Part shown: piece by piece, positions 12,687-24,533 of the stretch
How the letters are laid out: the number at the start of each line of letters is the position of its first letter
How positions within the stretch are numbered: position 1 is the stretch's first letter
Assembly (NCBI GenBank): GCA_023078685.1
Contig: JALGAS010000010.1
Location: 558,001 to 622,000, forward strand
Direction of reading: 5' to 3'
DNA length: 64,000 nt
Origin: Neopestalotiopsis rosae
Lineage: Eukaryota > Ascomycota > Sordariomycetes > Amphisphaeriales > Sporocadaceae
Made by a program: the position numbers and the translations under genes
The notes under the pieces: model-generated
The model's input: the letters and a program-made list of their open reading frames with translations, nothing else
The model's database searches: none
Told to the model about the DNA's origin: nothing

Positions 12687-14090
12687 ATGGAGCCCGATTT
12701 GTCGGCTAGCATTACGATGCATCCGCGTCCATTCCAGCTTCACCACGACTCGCAGTCCCACCACTCGAGATCCTCGACTCCCAGGCTCGTGCCGCATTCG
12801 CCGTCGCCACACCACGGAAATGGTACCAGTACAGGTGTAGAGGCGGACACGGAAGACGCAGAACAGCCTCTTGCGCGACACCCCGCGAGCGTAGCCGCGG
12901 GCGGTCCCGATGTGGAAATGCAAAGCATTCGTCGCTACTCGGACAGCGATCCGTACAATCTGCAGTCAGCCATCAAGACGGATGCGCAGTTGGACGAGAT
13001 CAAGGCAAACACGTCGCGCAAGCGGACAACTGGGCCCGGAGGTGCCAAGTCGGGCCTCCGTGGTTGCATACCCGGCCAGGACAAGATGAAGGCTCGCAAG
13101 GTCGAGGGATTCTACAAGGCACAGAATGAGATGATTCACAACATGCTCAAGTCGGTCGAGGAACACCGGGCAGAGGCGCAGCAGACACAGGGCGACGACC
13201 ACCTCCGTCACCAAATCGCTGTTTATGGCAGCTTTGCGGCCAACATTATCCTGTCCATCCTGCAGATGTATGGTGCCATTTCGTCGGGTTCGCTCTCGCT
13301 CTTCACTACCATGGCAGACTCGGTTTTCGATCCCCTGAGTAATGCGCTCCTCATCTTGTCGCACCGCGCCGTCAAGCGCGTAGATCCGAATCGCTTCCCC
13401 AGTGGCAAAGCCCGCCTCGAGACGGCTGGCAACATCTTCTTCTGCTTCATGATGACCGCCGTTTCGCTTATTCTCATTGCCTTCTCCGCTCAGGAGCTTA
13501 GCGAGACGCACCACGAACTTAACGCGTTCCATCTCCCGTCTATCCTGGCTGTGGCAATTGCCTTCCTCACCAAGCTGGCTCTCTTCTTCTACTGCTGGGG
13601 CATCAAGGACAAGTACAGCCAGGTGGATATTCTGTGGCAAGACCACCGCAACGACCTGCTCATCAATGGCTTTGGTATCCTGACATCGGTTGGTGGCTCC
13701 AAATTGGCGTGGTGGATTGATCCCATGGGCGCCATCATTTTGTCGGTGCTCATCTCGGGCATTTGGCTACGAACAGCGTTCCAAGAGTTCATGTTGCTTG
13801 TGGGAGTTGTGGCATCGGTCGAGATGCAGCGCCTCATCACCTACGTTTGCGTCACCCATAGCGAGCTGGTCAAGGGCATTGACACGGTCCGTGTCTACCA
13901 CTCAGGCCCCCGCCTCATTGCGGAGGTCGACATTGTCATGGACCCAGACGCCACCCTCCGTGACACTCACGATGTGGCCGAGGAGCTTCAGTTCAAGCTC
14001 GAGAATCTCCCAGATATTGAACGTGCCTATGTCCATGTGGACTATGAGACGACGCACAAGCCCGAGCACTTTTTGAAGAAGGACCTCTAG
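12687..14090 (+). CDS. Cation diffusion facilitator, Mn2+ type
   Basis: Probable divalent-metal/proton antiporter moving Mn2+ out of the cytosol, into an organelle or out of the cell. Single exon, 467 residues. A long polar N-terminal region (about 1-170) is followed by a membrane core with about six hydrophobic segments (175-380) and a C-terminal cytosolic CDF domain (about 390-467, with VYHSGPRLIAEVDIVMD). The two metal-site motifs are D211-S-V-F-D215 in TM2 and D319-H-R-N-D323 in TM5. DxxxD at both places is the established mark of the Mn-CDF group, unlike the HxxxD of zinc CDFs. There is no His-rich loop between TM4 and TM5, which also fits Mn rather than Zn. Membrane location is not predictable from sequence. 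Confidence 0.93.
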   Translation: MEPDLSASITMHPRPFQLHHDSQSHHSRSSTPRLVPHSPSPHHGNGTSTGVEADTEDAEQPLARHPASVAAGGPDVEMQSIRRYSDSDPYNLQSAIKTDAQLDEIKANTSRKRTTGPGGAKSGLRGCIPGQDKMKARKVEGFYKAQNEMIHNMLKSVEEHRAEAQQTQGDDHLRHQIAVYGSFAANIILSILQMYGAISSGSLSLFTTMADSVFDPLSNALLILSHRAVKRVDPNRFPSGKARLETAGNIFFCFMMTAVSLILIAFSAQELSETHHELNAFHLPSILAVAIAFLTKLALFFYCWGIKDKYSQVDILWQDHRNDLLINGFGILTSVGGSKLAWWIDPMGAIILSVLISGIWLRTAFQEFMLLVGVVASVEMQRLITYVCVTHSELVKGIDTVRVYHSGPRLIAEVDIVMDPDATLRDTHDVAEELQFKLENLPDIERAYVHVDYETTHKPEHFLKKDL

Positions 14091-14980
14091 GAGAAGACCT
14101 CTTCGTCACCTCTTCTCTCACGAATTTGGCAACATCTTCGGAAACTACTTTTCTGGAGACATGCACGTGATAAGGAAGGATCCAAATGAGTATGATGCGC
14201 AAGCGAGTCAAGACGAAAAAGTCAAAGGGCATGAATAAAGGGGTGCCATGCATAGAGAATCAGTCATTTCCTGCACATAGTTTTTAATCTGTATTTACAT
14301 AGCGTACAACAGTCATTACCGGGCCCGGAAATCTTGCCGCTAAGTATGCAGCGGCTAGAGAATCATAATAAGATACGAGTTCGCAAGTACAATCTCTCGT
14401 CTGCCGAAACTTGTGATTATTTCAGCACAGATAAAGGCGCTCCCGTGATCCGATGGGTTCTAGCTAGTCGTGTTTGCTGGCATAGCTTTCACGGTGTTAT
14501 TCGTTCTCGGCACGCCGGTTCTCGAAAGAGCAAATAGCACAAATAGAAAGATTACACTCCAGATGAGGATACGAATACATGATACCACGCCCAAAAGATG
14601 CAACTGAAAACTGCCGAGTAACATTCTACGCTCCCAAAGAATACACGACAAGCACAAGGCACAATCATAGGGGACCTGGGAGTACCAGTCCAAGAAGTCA
14701 CCTTCGAGCACATTATAGGGGGTTGGTTTCTGTAACTCACATCCCATCCCTCAATTATACTAACTAATTCCTGATGACCAGTAATAAGTATGTACAGTAA
14801 TGATCAGGTTTCACGAGCCACACTAGCCATGCATCATGGTTCCTTCATTAACCTCATAGTGTTTCCAACCCGCCCCTTGGGTATAAAATACATCATACAA
14901 AACATGGTACCAAAACCATGCACAACAAATTCCAGTTACTAGTGATTCATCATTAGCAGCGAAAGGTTTGAATGCCTCCC
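14091..14980. other. Convergent 3' intergenic
   Basis: About 890 bp between the 3' ends of the CDF transporter (plus) and glycogenin (minus). AT-rich, with only short frames and no recognisable feature. Confidence 0.5.
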
Positions 14981-17634
14981 TCATGTCTCCAGCACATCTC
15001 GCTCATCTTCGGTAGGTGGCAGCGGTGTTGAGTGCTGGGCAAAGTCCTCGCCCTTCTCAAACTCAGCACCAGGTCCGCCATAACTCGGCTTCGGAATTGA
15101 ACCACTTGGCTGACCCGAGGCTTGAGTAGCCGTCTCATCAGTCATGCCCCGGACAATGCTTGAGCTTGCGCTTCCTTTTACCGGTTGCGGGCTCAGCACT
15201 GGAGGCGACTGGGCCACGTAAGTCGGCGAGATCAATTCTTCAGATCCAAATGGAACAGCTCGCGGCGGCAAGTCATCACTGTCGCGAGCAGCACCACCTA
15301 GCTTCTGCAGCAATACTTCAGACTGTTGCTTGGCCAATTTCTGAAGTTGCGCCACAGGATCCTTGTGGTGTTGTAGAACGTTAGTCAGGTTGCAAAGGCA
15401 GGCCGTCGGTCTCCATCTCAACCCATGCGGACATACCCATTCGCTCTGTCCAGGCACGCCCTCTGCGACTGGTAACAGAGGATCGGCTTCCTCTTCATCA
15501 CCAATGCCATGACCACCATCATCTCCACCACCCCAGAACTTGGGCCGGCGGATCGGCGCAGGAGTGACTGGTAGACTCGGTCGTTCGGCTGCCGACGGGA
15601 AGTCGGTCACCTTGGAACCGCGCCGAGCAAAGTCAATCTCGCTAACCTCACCACTTGGGCTGGGAAGATCTATCTTGCCAGGGGACTTTAGACTTCTCGT
15701 ACGACGGTGCTTCTGCATTTTGTCGACGTAGCGCTCTATTTCAGGCACTTCGTCCCATGCATTGGTCCGAGTAAAAGCAGTCCAAGGATCCGAAGACGTG
15801 ATTTGGATGGTGGGAGTGATGGGGGTGACTGGCACTGATCCGGTGTGCCCTGTTCGATAATTCTCAGTGGATGTTTTGGTCTCAAAAGAGGCAAAGGCCC
15901 TAGGCTCACCCGTGGGCGTTGTCGGCTTCTCCGTCTCGACATCTTGGGATCGGGACGGTTCGTCGAGGAAGACACGAGTGGCTCGTGGTTGGGCATTCTC
16001 CCACGGGAATATCGACTTGGGTTTCGCGGTGCGGTAGGCCGGTGGCTGTGCCGGCACCTTATACCACATGTCTTTCGGCGGGCTCGGGTATCGGGCGGGA
16101 GGGACGAACGGAGCAGTTTCTTTCGACATTTCGTACGTGGTAGCGGGGAAGTTCGCAGCTTCAGGTTTCGAGTCTGCTGGCGGAGGGTGTCTATTTTGCA
16201 CCATTAGCATTGAATACACAAGCTTGAGAACTAATTTGTGCTGTTACTCACCTTTGAGCGTCCCATTCAGAAAATGTAACGGGAGGTCGCTCTTCCTTCT
16301 TCTGCTCCTGTGGGTGCGGGACCTGCTCTTCACGGGCCTCAGCTTGGGTCCCTTCAAGAGAGCCACTCAATATAGACGAGCTAGGAAATTGCTGCTGGGA
16401 TTCGACATGTCCGGAGCCGGCATGTTGATGTCCAGCATGCTGCTCAGCGGACGCTTGAGACTGGCCGCCCGAGGAATAGCCATGCCGGCTCTGTTCGTGG
16501 TGGTCTTCACTATGAGGCTCACCGATTCGTTCGACATGCTCGACGTGGGCAACTTGAGGTCGGGGCGGCTGGTATTCGCCTCTGGTCAGATACTGTACTA
16601 AGTCGGCATTCGGTGTCGGTGCCGTGTTCTGGGGAGACTGTGAACTTTGTGAGCATGGAAAGACTAGACATTTCATGGAACGGAACATACTTCCACCCTG
16701 TAATGCCGATCATAGACTGCCCACCACCTGCCAATCATCTCATCATACGGGCCACTGCCGGTACTGGCATACCTGCCTTGAAACCAAGGTTTATCGGTAC
16801 CGATAAAGTGAACCATGTTGATGCTCGACTGAAAGTGGCGATAAGCCGGGACATACTGGTAGTGTCCGGATGGCGTAACGTTATAGGTGAAGCTCAGGCG
16901 GTTATAAGTATTCTTGAAATGCATATTCAGTAGTCCTTGGTCGGCTCCGTCAAAGGAAATTCCTCTTTCAGCCAAAGCCGCCAGTGCATAGTATTCACCC
17001 ATACTGGGCGTCAAGACCATGACACCAGTGTTGAAGATATCTGGCCAGCCAATGTCCGGTGCTGCCGAGAAAGCATGGGGCAAGTCAAAGAGCTCGTCGG
17101 GGGCTCGGTATGCGACCACGTCGGCGTCAATGTAGACGATCTTGCGAAAGTTGGTTTGCTTCCATAGGTTGATCTTGGTAAAGGCAGCGGCCAGATCGGT
17201 TCGGTTCATAAGAGACAAGTTGGCGGGAAATTCGTTCTTGATGCGCGGCACGGGGATAACATAATCGTATACTGTCTGTAGAAGTGGTCAACATGTAAAG
17301 TCTTGTTGATTGTTACCCAGGGAGCTTGCCTTGAGCTCTGTAATAGCTTCGGCGGCGACCGAGTCCAAGGTCACTAGCACGCCGAGCTTCTTTGTGGTGC
17401 CACCATCTCGCAACGAATGCGCCAGAACCAGCGCGCCTGCGCCGTTGTTAGAATTCGAGGAACTCTAGAACATGTGAAGGACGATTGATCAGAAAACTTA
17501 CCAGGTAAGTACGTATCGGTCAAAAGAAGCTGTGGCGCGCAATTGTTAGCAATGGCATTCAATAGATCAGCGGGAGTGCGGAAAGCGCAAAAGCTCACAG
17601 TAAGGTAAACATCCTCCGCTCCTGGCACAGCCAT
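14981..17634 (-). CDS. GLG1: Glycogenin (GT8)
   Basis: Self-glucosylating primer of glycogen synthesis. Exons: 17599-17634, 17502-17529, 17330-17436, 16691-17275, 16252-16637, 14981-16190; 783 residues, all phases consistent. The third intron (17276-17329) uses a GC donor. Skipping it restores ELKTVYDYVIPVPRIKNE, as expected in glycogenins. The GT8 domain covers residues 1-250. The Mn2+-binding DxD is D106-A-D108 in VYIDADVVAYR, followed by FNTGVMVLTP and the DGADQGLLN motif. Tyrosines in SGHYQYVPAY are candidate primer sites. The fungal tail is long and disordered, with His/Gln/Ser-rich stretches. Conserved PFVPPARYPSPPKDMWYKVP, IFPWE and ATRVF blocks in it are the likely glycogen-synthase-binding part. 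Cytosolic. Confidence 0.93.
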
Positions 17635-20461
17635 TGTGTGTGCAGGAATCGTGACAAAGTCAAGCCAGGCGGAAATCCAGATCGCTCTCGGAAAGGTCAA
17701 AAACGCAAAATAAAAGCAGAGCAAAACACGCGCGCGGCCAAGTGACAGCGGTAGTGAATGGCAGCAGCAGAGTGCGGGTTAAAACAGCGCGTACGCAGTA
17801 GGTAGGTAGCTGTGAGTAGGTAGACAGACAGGTGAGAGGAAACGAATGAGGTCAGTTGTATTTCCGTACTAGTGCCCGCTGGGTTGTGTGTGTTTGTGTT
17901 AATTGGGCGAGCAAAAGATTTGTGACGCAGCGGGCGAGGAAAATAAAGCCAAAACTCAAAGGGAAGAAAGTAAATGGAAATGAGACCGAGAATCGGGGGA
18001 CTGGACCCTTGCTCTGAGTCTGTTTGTTTTTTTTTTCCTCTTCCTTCCTGCGAGCGAGAATTGACCCGACCGACTGACCTGATCTTTTTTTTCTCCTCTC
18101 AACAGAACCTGGATGTCGACCGAGCTTGGGACTTGGACCTCTATCCATCGAAGAGCTGGAGCTGGAGCCAGCCCATGGGGTTCTGTCGGGTTCGGCCTAG
18201 CGTCCAGCGTGTCAAGCTGGGGACATGGATGGAGCTCCTCAGTTGAGAGCAAACCTCACCCCAGCGAGAACCACAGGCTGCGGGCGGCACCACAGCGGTT
18301 GTGACTGGCTAAAAGCTATTACGAATTTTTATATTAGCTCCTCAAGTTGTGTAACCAACGGTTTTTTCGCAATTATATCCCTCGACGAGAAGAGGTTTTG
18401 ACAGCGTGCAGAGGTCAAGGTTTGATTTGACGGCACAAGCTGCTTGAAAGTCGAGGCGGGTCTGAGGGGAGTCTTTGGTGGATACATTGTTCTGCGTCCC
18501 CATGGGATTTTGCGCGCAATAAGAGCTGGAAGTGGAACTTGGTCGGCTTAGTTCCCGTCTCCATGGTTGGGTTGCATCGATGCTGAGAAATTGGATAGAT
18601 CATGCGATTCTGCTTGTATTGCAAAAGAGCTCATTCCAACAGCACAGCGGGCACTTTCGCAATGGTATGATCATATTCCGTTGCCCGCACCGAGCTTTGG
18701 TAGGAGAGCTTGCTTAGCCGCCTGTAGGTGCTGAGTCGATCCGGTCCCCTAGAGACCCTGGCCGCAGCAAATTTCATCATAGTGCAGTCTAGCAGCCACA
18801 AACGGATGTGGATGGAGCGCACGTGGTGTTTACAAGAGATACTTTGCACATTGCGTCTGCACCCCTCAACCAAAACTGCCCGAGAATTGATGTCGCTCAA
18901 AAACGCATAGAGCTTGGAATCTTCGATCAAGGTTGACAACGGCTTGGCCGGTTTACGCGACCGCACTCCGTGTATATATGCGTCCTCAGTAGCTTGGTAT
19001 TGTGTAGACTTGTATTGTGTAGACTTATAATTGCAATGCTCAATTTCGTTGTCGCAAATGATTGCCCCGACGCGCGACAGATAGCTTTGTATTGCACTCA
19101 TGTATGTGACTGTCTTGAGAAGTTTTCATGTCGGACGGGTCATGCCATGCTCTTATTACTGTAGTGTACTGCATCTGCAATATGCCGCATACCGACATGA
19201 CTTTGCTGACCTGCTTTTGTTGGGCCATGCCTGTAATCACACCACAAAAGATAATCCTTCCACCGGTAACATCGCTTAAGTTGCGGGTTAGCAAAAACTC
19301 TTTCTATTTCGCGATGATCAGAATGACGACAAACAAGACCCTTCAAGCTATGTTTGCCAATGCCATCATGCACAGTTTCAACCCTCCTAGAAGCTCGTCT
19401 CTCGGATCCCCGCATTGGCTTGACCAACCAAATTCCGCATCGGCCTCTCAAGCTTCCCCAGTTAGGCAATGGCTTCAAAGTGCGGATCATTCTCTAAACA
19501 GCAAGGATGATCCAGTGTCACGACCCGACCAATAATCAATTGTTTATAGCTTGACATCATTTGGTGGACTCGTCGCAGTATTGTTTGAGCTCAACATCTG
19601 TATTGTATATGACTTGGTTTCCCCGTAATCCATTCATATCTCTCTCAGAATCGTTGAGATGCAAATGGTATCACTCGACTTCTTCCATGGTATTTTGTCA
19701 TATGTGATCGCGCTCCTACGATATTAGGCGCATGGTATGATACTGAGTTGAGAAGAATAGGGTCGATTCTGCAGCCGCTAATCATGAATTCAAATGACAA
19801 TGATGTTATATGAGACCGTTTATACCGAAGAGGCCATTGGCGCTTCTCAACAGTAGCATAAAACTTTGGATGATGTGCAGATAGCATGAGGTTACCAACT
19901 TGGCAGCTTACATACTTGCATTGTATCGAACTTGCCCCACTTCCGTACCGAGTACAATCTCTAGGTGCATCCCAGGGAGCTCCTGTGCGGCAAGTTCGAG
20001 TATACTGCACTTTGGACGCTGTGACGGACCTCTTGCCAAGCTTGCTCTCCAAAAATGGTCGTCTGCCAATATACTAACTCTGGAGATGCATCAACACCGA
20101 CCAGTAGCAGTTACCTTCGGAGCACACAAAGTCGATAGGTCAGGTAGGTAAGCAAGCTCGGGCGGGCACTTTGCCGGTTGGTGGGCGAAATCACCGCCCC
20201 CGACTCCCGAGGTGTCCTTGATTCACTTGGGACCTCAATTCAATCAATCCACAGCATCATCATCACCATCACCATCGCTTAATAACCCCTCCCTTGTCGT
20301 CATCCATCAATCAATATCTTCGACACCGCACGTCTAGGATCTTCCCTCACGACAACCGGCCAGCGCGCAACAGACAAGTTTACCTTGCAGGCCGTGCTAC
20401 CTACCTTGAGGTACGGGGACGCCTTGGCCTAGCAATCCGGCGTCCTCGTGTAACTAGCACC
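17635..20461. other. Divergent intergenic, glycogenin and 2EXR gene
   Basis: About 2.8 kb between divergent starts. It has a T-rich block near 18028 and 18085 and many short frames, none with a recognisable domain or consistent exon structure. At 20250-20280 there is a CATCATCATCACCATCACCATC-like leader repeat upstream of the 2EXR gene. Confidence 0.5.
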
Positions 20462-20872
20462 ATGGGGGCCTCTCCAATTCCGAAGAAGGCCGGTCTGCAA
20501 GGACTTCCCGCCAAATCCAAGCCGGCGATCGTGAGGGCAGCGAAAAGATCTGCGAGACGACCTGTGGGCATGGTTCCTGATTCGTCATTGCCCAACAAGC
20601 CTGATCAGGTGAGCAATCCTCTACTTCTTTTATGCGCTTTCTTTCTCGAGCTTGAATGAAGACGGTGCCAATCACGTGCTTCTCTGTTCCGTTGCCCATC
20701 GTCTAGGCGAACGACACATGAGGCAAAGTTACCATGAGGAAAAGTTGTATACACGTCTTGCGCGCATCAGCACGGTATTTTCATTCATACTCAGCTCGTT
20801 CTAGGGACGAATATGGATTTTCAATATTCTTGGAACGTGGCATATCAACAAGAATGTTGTCAACTTGAGCAG

Positions 20873-20910
<38 letters not shown>

Positions 20911-21860
20911 TTTCAGTCCATAAGCATGCGCTTCAGGACATCTAGGCTCAAATCGATGAGCCAATATCATCATGTGGATGAAGAGATTCAAGTGGAAACT
21001 GCTTCTCACGTTTTATATTGACAATCATTACGCGTCCCGAAGCAAAATCATTCTATGCTTGATTCTTGAACTCTCAGACTCATAATTCGCGAATTACCAA
21101 ACGTTGCCATGTAAAGATGACTAAAACCTCGGCAGCCAAAACAACCGTGTTACTTTCTCGAGAGGCTTCCCCTAGAGTTACGTTGGATGATTTACGATAT
21201 TCTTCTCTTATCGCCACAGAAGATTGCTATATCTCCAATTCGTCGCCAACAGCCTGTTGATGGGTTCATTTGTCCAGCATGTTCGACTTCTCACTCTAAG
21301 AAGCCTGAGCCTGTCTGGCGACCGGCAACGGCCATCTTACGAACATGCAAACAGATCGACTTTGAAGCCACGCGAATTCTCTATCGAATGAACGACTTCT
21401 ATCTTAGTTGTAAGTCAGGTCGCCCAACCTGTGACGAACCGTCTACTGCTTTGTTTTGGATTCTTGCGCCTGTCCTGAATTATTTACTAATATGATCATA
21501 GGTCCTCTCTTTAAACACGTACCCATTACGAAGTTCTTTCTCTACGACCTGCGCCAATCGACGCTGTCTCAGATCAAGAGCCTGACATTTCGAGCCGGCT
21601 GTCGCTGCCATCGATGGATGAAAGTTAATCAAAAGGAATGGAAAACTACGGGCAAGGTGCTTCGGAAAGCCCTCTTCCCGCACACTTCCTTTGGAACCAT
21701 GCGGCCCTCGCCTAAAAGAGCCGTAGAAGCTCAAGTAATGGTCTTGGAACACTTGTTTGACAACCACGCAACACTATACAACCCTTGCCCAGAGTGTTAC
21801 TTCCGGTACTGTGCCGTAAGCAACTCCCGATGTCATCTCTCCTTTTTCCAGGTTGTCTAA
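20462..21860 (+). CDS. 2EXR-domain protein, function unknown
   Basis: Model of three exons: 20462-20608, 21136-21409, 21502-21860; 259 residues. Exon 1 encodes a basic, Lys/Arg/Pro-rich head (MGASPIPKKAGLQG...). Exon 2 opens with CYFLERLPLELRWMIYDILL, which matches the core of the fungal 2EXR fold (F-x-LP-x-ELR-x-x-IY/W) and continues with PATAILRTCKQIDFEATRILY. Exon 3 encodes LFKHVPITKFFLYDLRQ and a Cys-containing C-terminus. Intron 1 is long (527 nt), contains a 35-base poly-C run and has a GACTAA branch site. Intron 2 has TACTAA before its acceptor. Phases (0 and 1) fit. Exons 2 and 3 are well supported. Joining exon 1 to them rests on phase and splice sites only. No catalytic role is known for the family. 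Confidence 0.72.
20873..20907. repeat. Poly-C run, 35 bases
   Basis: Uninterrupted C homopolymer inside intron 1 of the 2EXR gene. The length is extreme for this window. It could be a real mononucleotide tract, a sequencing problem or a badly resolved assembly join. Confidence 0.95.
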
Positions 21861-22927
21861 TTAGTAAACATTCCCCACTATGATGCAGTAAAAGAGCAGA
21901 CTCTTGCAGGGAATGTTGAAAAGAGCTACTTCTACTCACTCATTTACCCACCTAATCAGGCGATCGCTAACACATGTTGTTGTAGTGGTATTAAGTAGGC
22001 TTTGTTTCGTTGTATTGTTTTCTAGCGCGGCGTCTGTATGGTCACGTTTCCAGATGGAAAAGAGGTATGCATCGTGGTCAATATGGGAAAAATGTTCCTG
22101 GGTTGTGATATCGTATGAATGGCAGACTAAATGTTCACGGGGAAGTAGGTGATGGCTGAGTATTCACTAGATTACCTGGTTAACTAGTACCAAGTTCCGG
22201 ACCTCGGGATCTATCAATATCCATACACAAATAGCGATACGAGAGAACCTCTCGTTATTGTGGAATTTCCTTTCCTCATGTGCTCGAATTGGCAATACAT
22301 GCGTGCTTCATCCGATCTAGATCCCTAATCTAGATCGATCACGACCGGAAAGCCAGATCCCGCGATGAATATTCATGCAGCTGAATCTAAAGGTGGGTTT
22401 TACGAGAAGGGCCGACGAGGCCTGGCAGATGCCAATGTCTCCACGAGCGTGCCTCTGTGGCCAATGACACGAGAGTAAAGGGGTTCAGCTGAAAAGCCTT
22501 GCTCATCAGTTAGCCAGCGCGCTGAATGCTGGTGCGGCGCCAAGACTCTATTATAGCCAAAGGCGGACGAGCTGAAAGCGGATACCGGTAGACTGAAGAA
22601 GCAGAGCCAGCGCTGATCTCCGGCTCTTGTGTTGTGTATATAATGCACTTGGTTTCCCATGTCCTGTGGACAAAGCGCAAAGGTTATAAGGCTTTGACTG
22701 CGAAAGATCTTGTGCTGAAGATATTGATGTGAATCGCTGGCGCGTAATACAACACAATCATAAGGCCGGGCTACGGAAGACAACGACAGGAGCAGGAGGA
22801 CATCGATGGGAATCGCGGCTGCGTAATACAGCACGATCTTAACGATGAGCGGCGGATTATACGACTGGAGGAGGACAATGACCGAAGGGGGATGAAGATG
22901 GCCGACGGAGGATGAGCTCGCCCTTCT
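21861..22927. other. Convergent 3' intergenic
   Basis: About 1.07 kb between the 2EXR gene (plus) and the methyltransferase gene (minus). AT-rich with an AGATC/GATCT-rich patch near 22310-22345. No gene is supported. Confidence 0.5.
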
Positions 22928-23890
22928 TCACGATTGCAGACGAGGTATCTTCTTGAGACTCGCGACGACCAGCCACCGCTTCCGATTGCCGTCGTCCCGA
23001 CGCTCGACCGCCCAGTCCCGCTCCTCGCCCTCGACGTCCCGCTCCCAGATGCAGTCGACCCCGAGGCCAAAGGCCGCCAGCTTGTCGGCGTCGAAGAAGC
23101 CGCTCATGTTGTGCCGGCCGGTGTGGAAGCCTGCGACGAGCCAGGCGCGCGCGTCGTCGGTGTCGGCCAGGAACCACGATATCGACCGCCGGAGGTTGTC
23201 GTGCTGCCACGGCATCCACAGGCAGTCGCACGCGAGCACGCGGTCGAAGCGGCCGCGGTTCTCGGCCGCGAACGGTTCCGACTCCACCTCGCCCCAGGCG
23301 TGGCCCTCGACGACGACGGAAGAAGCGACTGCGCGTCCAGCCGGCGCAAACGCGGCTTGCGTGTTGGAGGAGACGTTGGCGCGCAGGATCTCCATGATGG
23401 GCGGCGCCGGATAGTCGGTCGCGGCGACGCGGGACGCGCCCAGGACGGCGGCCATGATGCTCGGCAGGGCGGTGCCGCTGCCCAGCTCAATGGTCGAGAG
23501 GCCGCGGACGTCGAAACCCGCCTCGGAAAGCCGACCCGGCCTCGGGACAGACGATGAGTCGCCTTCTCGCCCCTCACTCGTCGTCGCGCCGCATCCCAGA
23601 GGCTTGTCGAGCTTCAGCCCCAGGGAGGCCGCCTCGACGAACTCGGCGAGCAGGAGGGACGCGTTCCACAGGTAGTGACTAAACAGGCGGCGCTCGTCCT
23701 CGGTGTCCGGGTCGGCGAGCCGGATGTGGAGAGGCTTGGGCAGGTGCGGCGACGTGTAGCGCAGGGCGTTGGCGGCGTCGCCGTGCTGCGTCGTCACGTC
23801 GTCGGTGAAGATGATGCCCAGGGACTCGCCTAGAAAGTCCTCTGGATCCTCCGTGACGGTGACTGACGTGAGGCGCTGGGTCAGAGACAT
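22928..23890 (-). CDS. Family-16 SAM-dependent methyltransferase (Nnt1/EFM7-like)
   Basis: Likely protein-lysine or small-molecule methyltransferase of the METTL/family-16 group. The substrate is unknown. Single exon, 320 residues, ATG at 23890. Signatures: an N-terminal SHYLWNASLLLAEFVE element (about 71-86) typical of the group, SAM motif I IELGSGTALPS (about 134-144), TDYPAPPIMEILRANV (acidic loop plus helix, about 158-173), and a post-II element RVLACDCLW (about 217-225) in the position of the group's D-x-L-W. A family-atypical Gly/Ser/Glu loop (about 100-122) interrupts the region before motif I. Third codon positions are almost all G or C, far more than in neighbouring genes, so the opposite strand and other frames also stay open by chance. 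The frame chosen is the only one with domain signatures. Confidence 0.88.
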   Translation of the reverse strand: MSLTQRLTSVTVTEDPEDFLGESLGIIFTDDVTTQHGDAANALRYTSPHLPKPLHIRLADPDTEDERRLFSHYLWNASLLLAEFVEAASLGLKLDKPLGCGATTSEGREGDSSSVPRPGRLSEAGFDVRGLSTIELGSGTALPSIMAAVLGASRVAATDYPAPPIMEILRANVSSNTQAAFAPAGRAVASSVVVEGHAWGEVESEPFAAENRGRFDRVLACDCLWMPWQHDNLRRSISWFLADTDDARAWLVAGFHTGRHNMSGFFDADKLAAFGLGVDCIWERDVEGEERDWAVERRDDGNRKRWLVVASLKKIPRLQS

Positions 23891-24502
23891 GGCTTTTTTC
23901 CTAAGGTGCCACGAAATGTCACGCCCTGGTCTGCGAAACTAATCTTTGCCGTGTTTGTCTATGTGGGCGATTGCAAGGTAAGGAATTGTGCGGGATCCAA
24001 AATTTTGACGTCAGCCTATCCGAATAGACACGATGCCTAGTAAGTGACCCCACATCGACCGAGGATGATCGGGAAGCGGCTTGTCAAGATAAGAGCCTCG
24101 ACTCTAGTAGAATTGCGGGGACGCGGTCTCTGGAAAATCTGCAGCAGCGTTCCCCCGGGATTCACGATGCCGGGAAAGACGGAGGATAGATCCGGGCGGC
24201 GATTTGACCGTGCGGGCAAGGGAAAAGAAAAATCATTTACCAAAGCGCCCGACTGAGCAAAGGAACTACGGCCCGTGCCGGTGCTTACCTACTACTTAGT
24301 TTGCAAAATCAGATCACAGCAAATATAACTGCCGTATTATGCTTCTTTCACTAATCTATTCTATCTTTGCTTTTCATGCCTGTGCATGGTGATGATTGCT
24401 TCCCTTGACCCCGTCAGATCGCCGAACTGGTTACATTAAATGCAGCAACTTTGTCCTTGAATGAAACATACCCCGGACACACTTGGGCAGGGAAAGAGAA
24501 GC

Positions 24503-24533
<31 letters not shown>

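Noticed and set aside
18728..18910. Short frame containing ERTWCLQEIL, reminiscent of the HET-domain RxWTLQE motif
   Set aside because: Only this one motif. Stops surround it and no other HET blocks appear within splicing distance on that strand.
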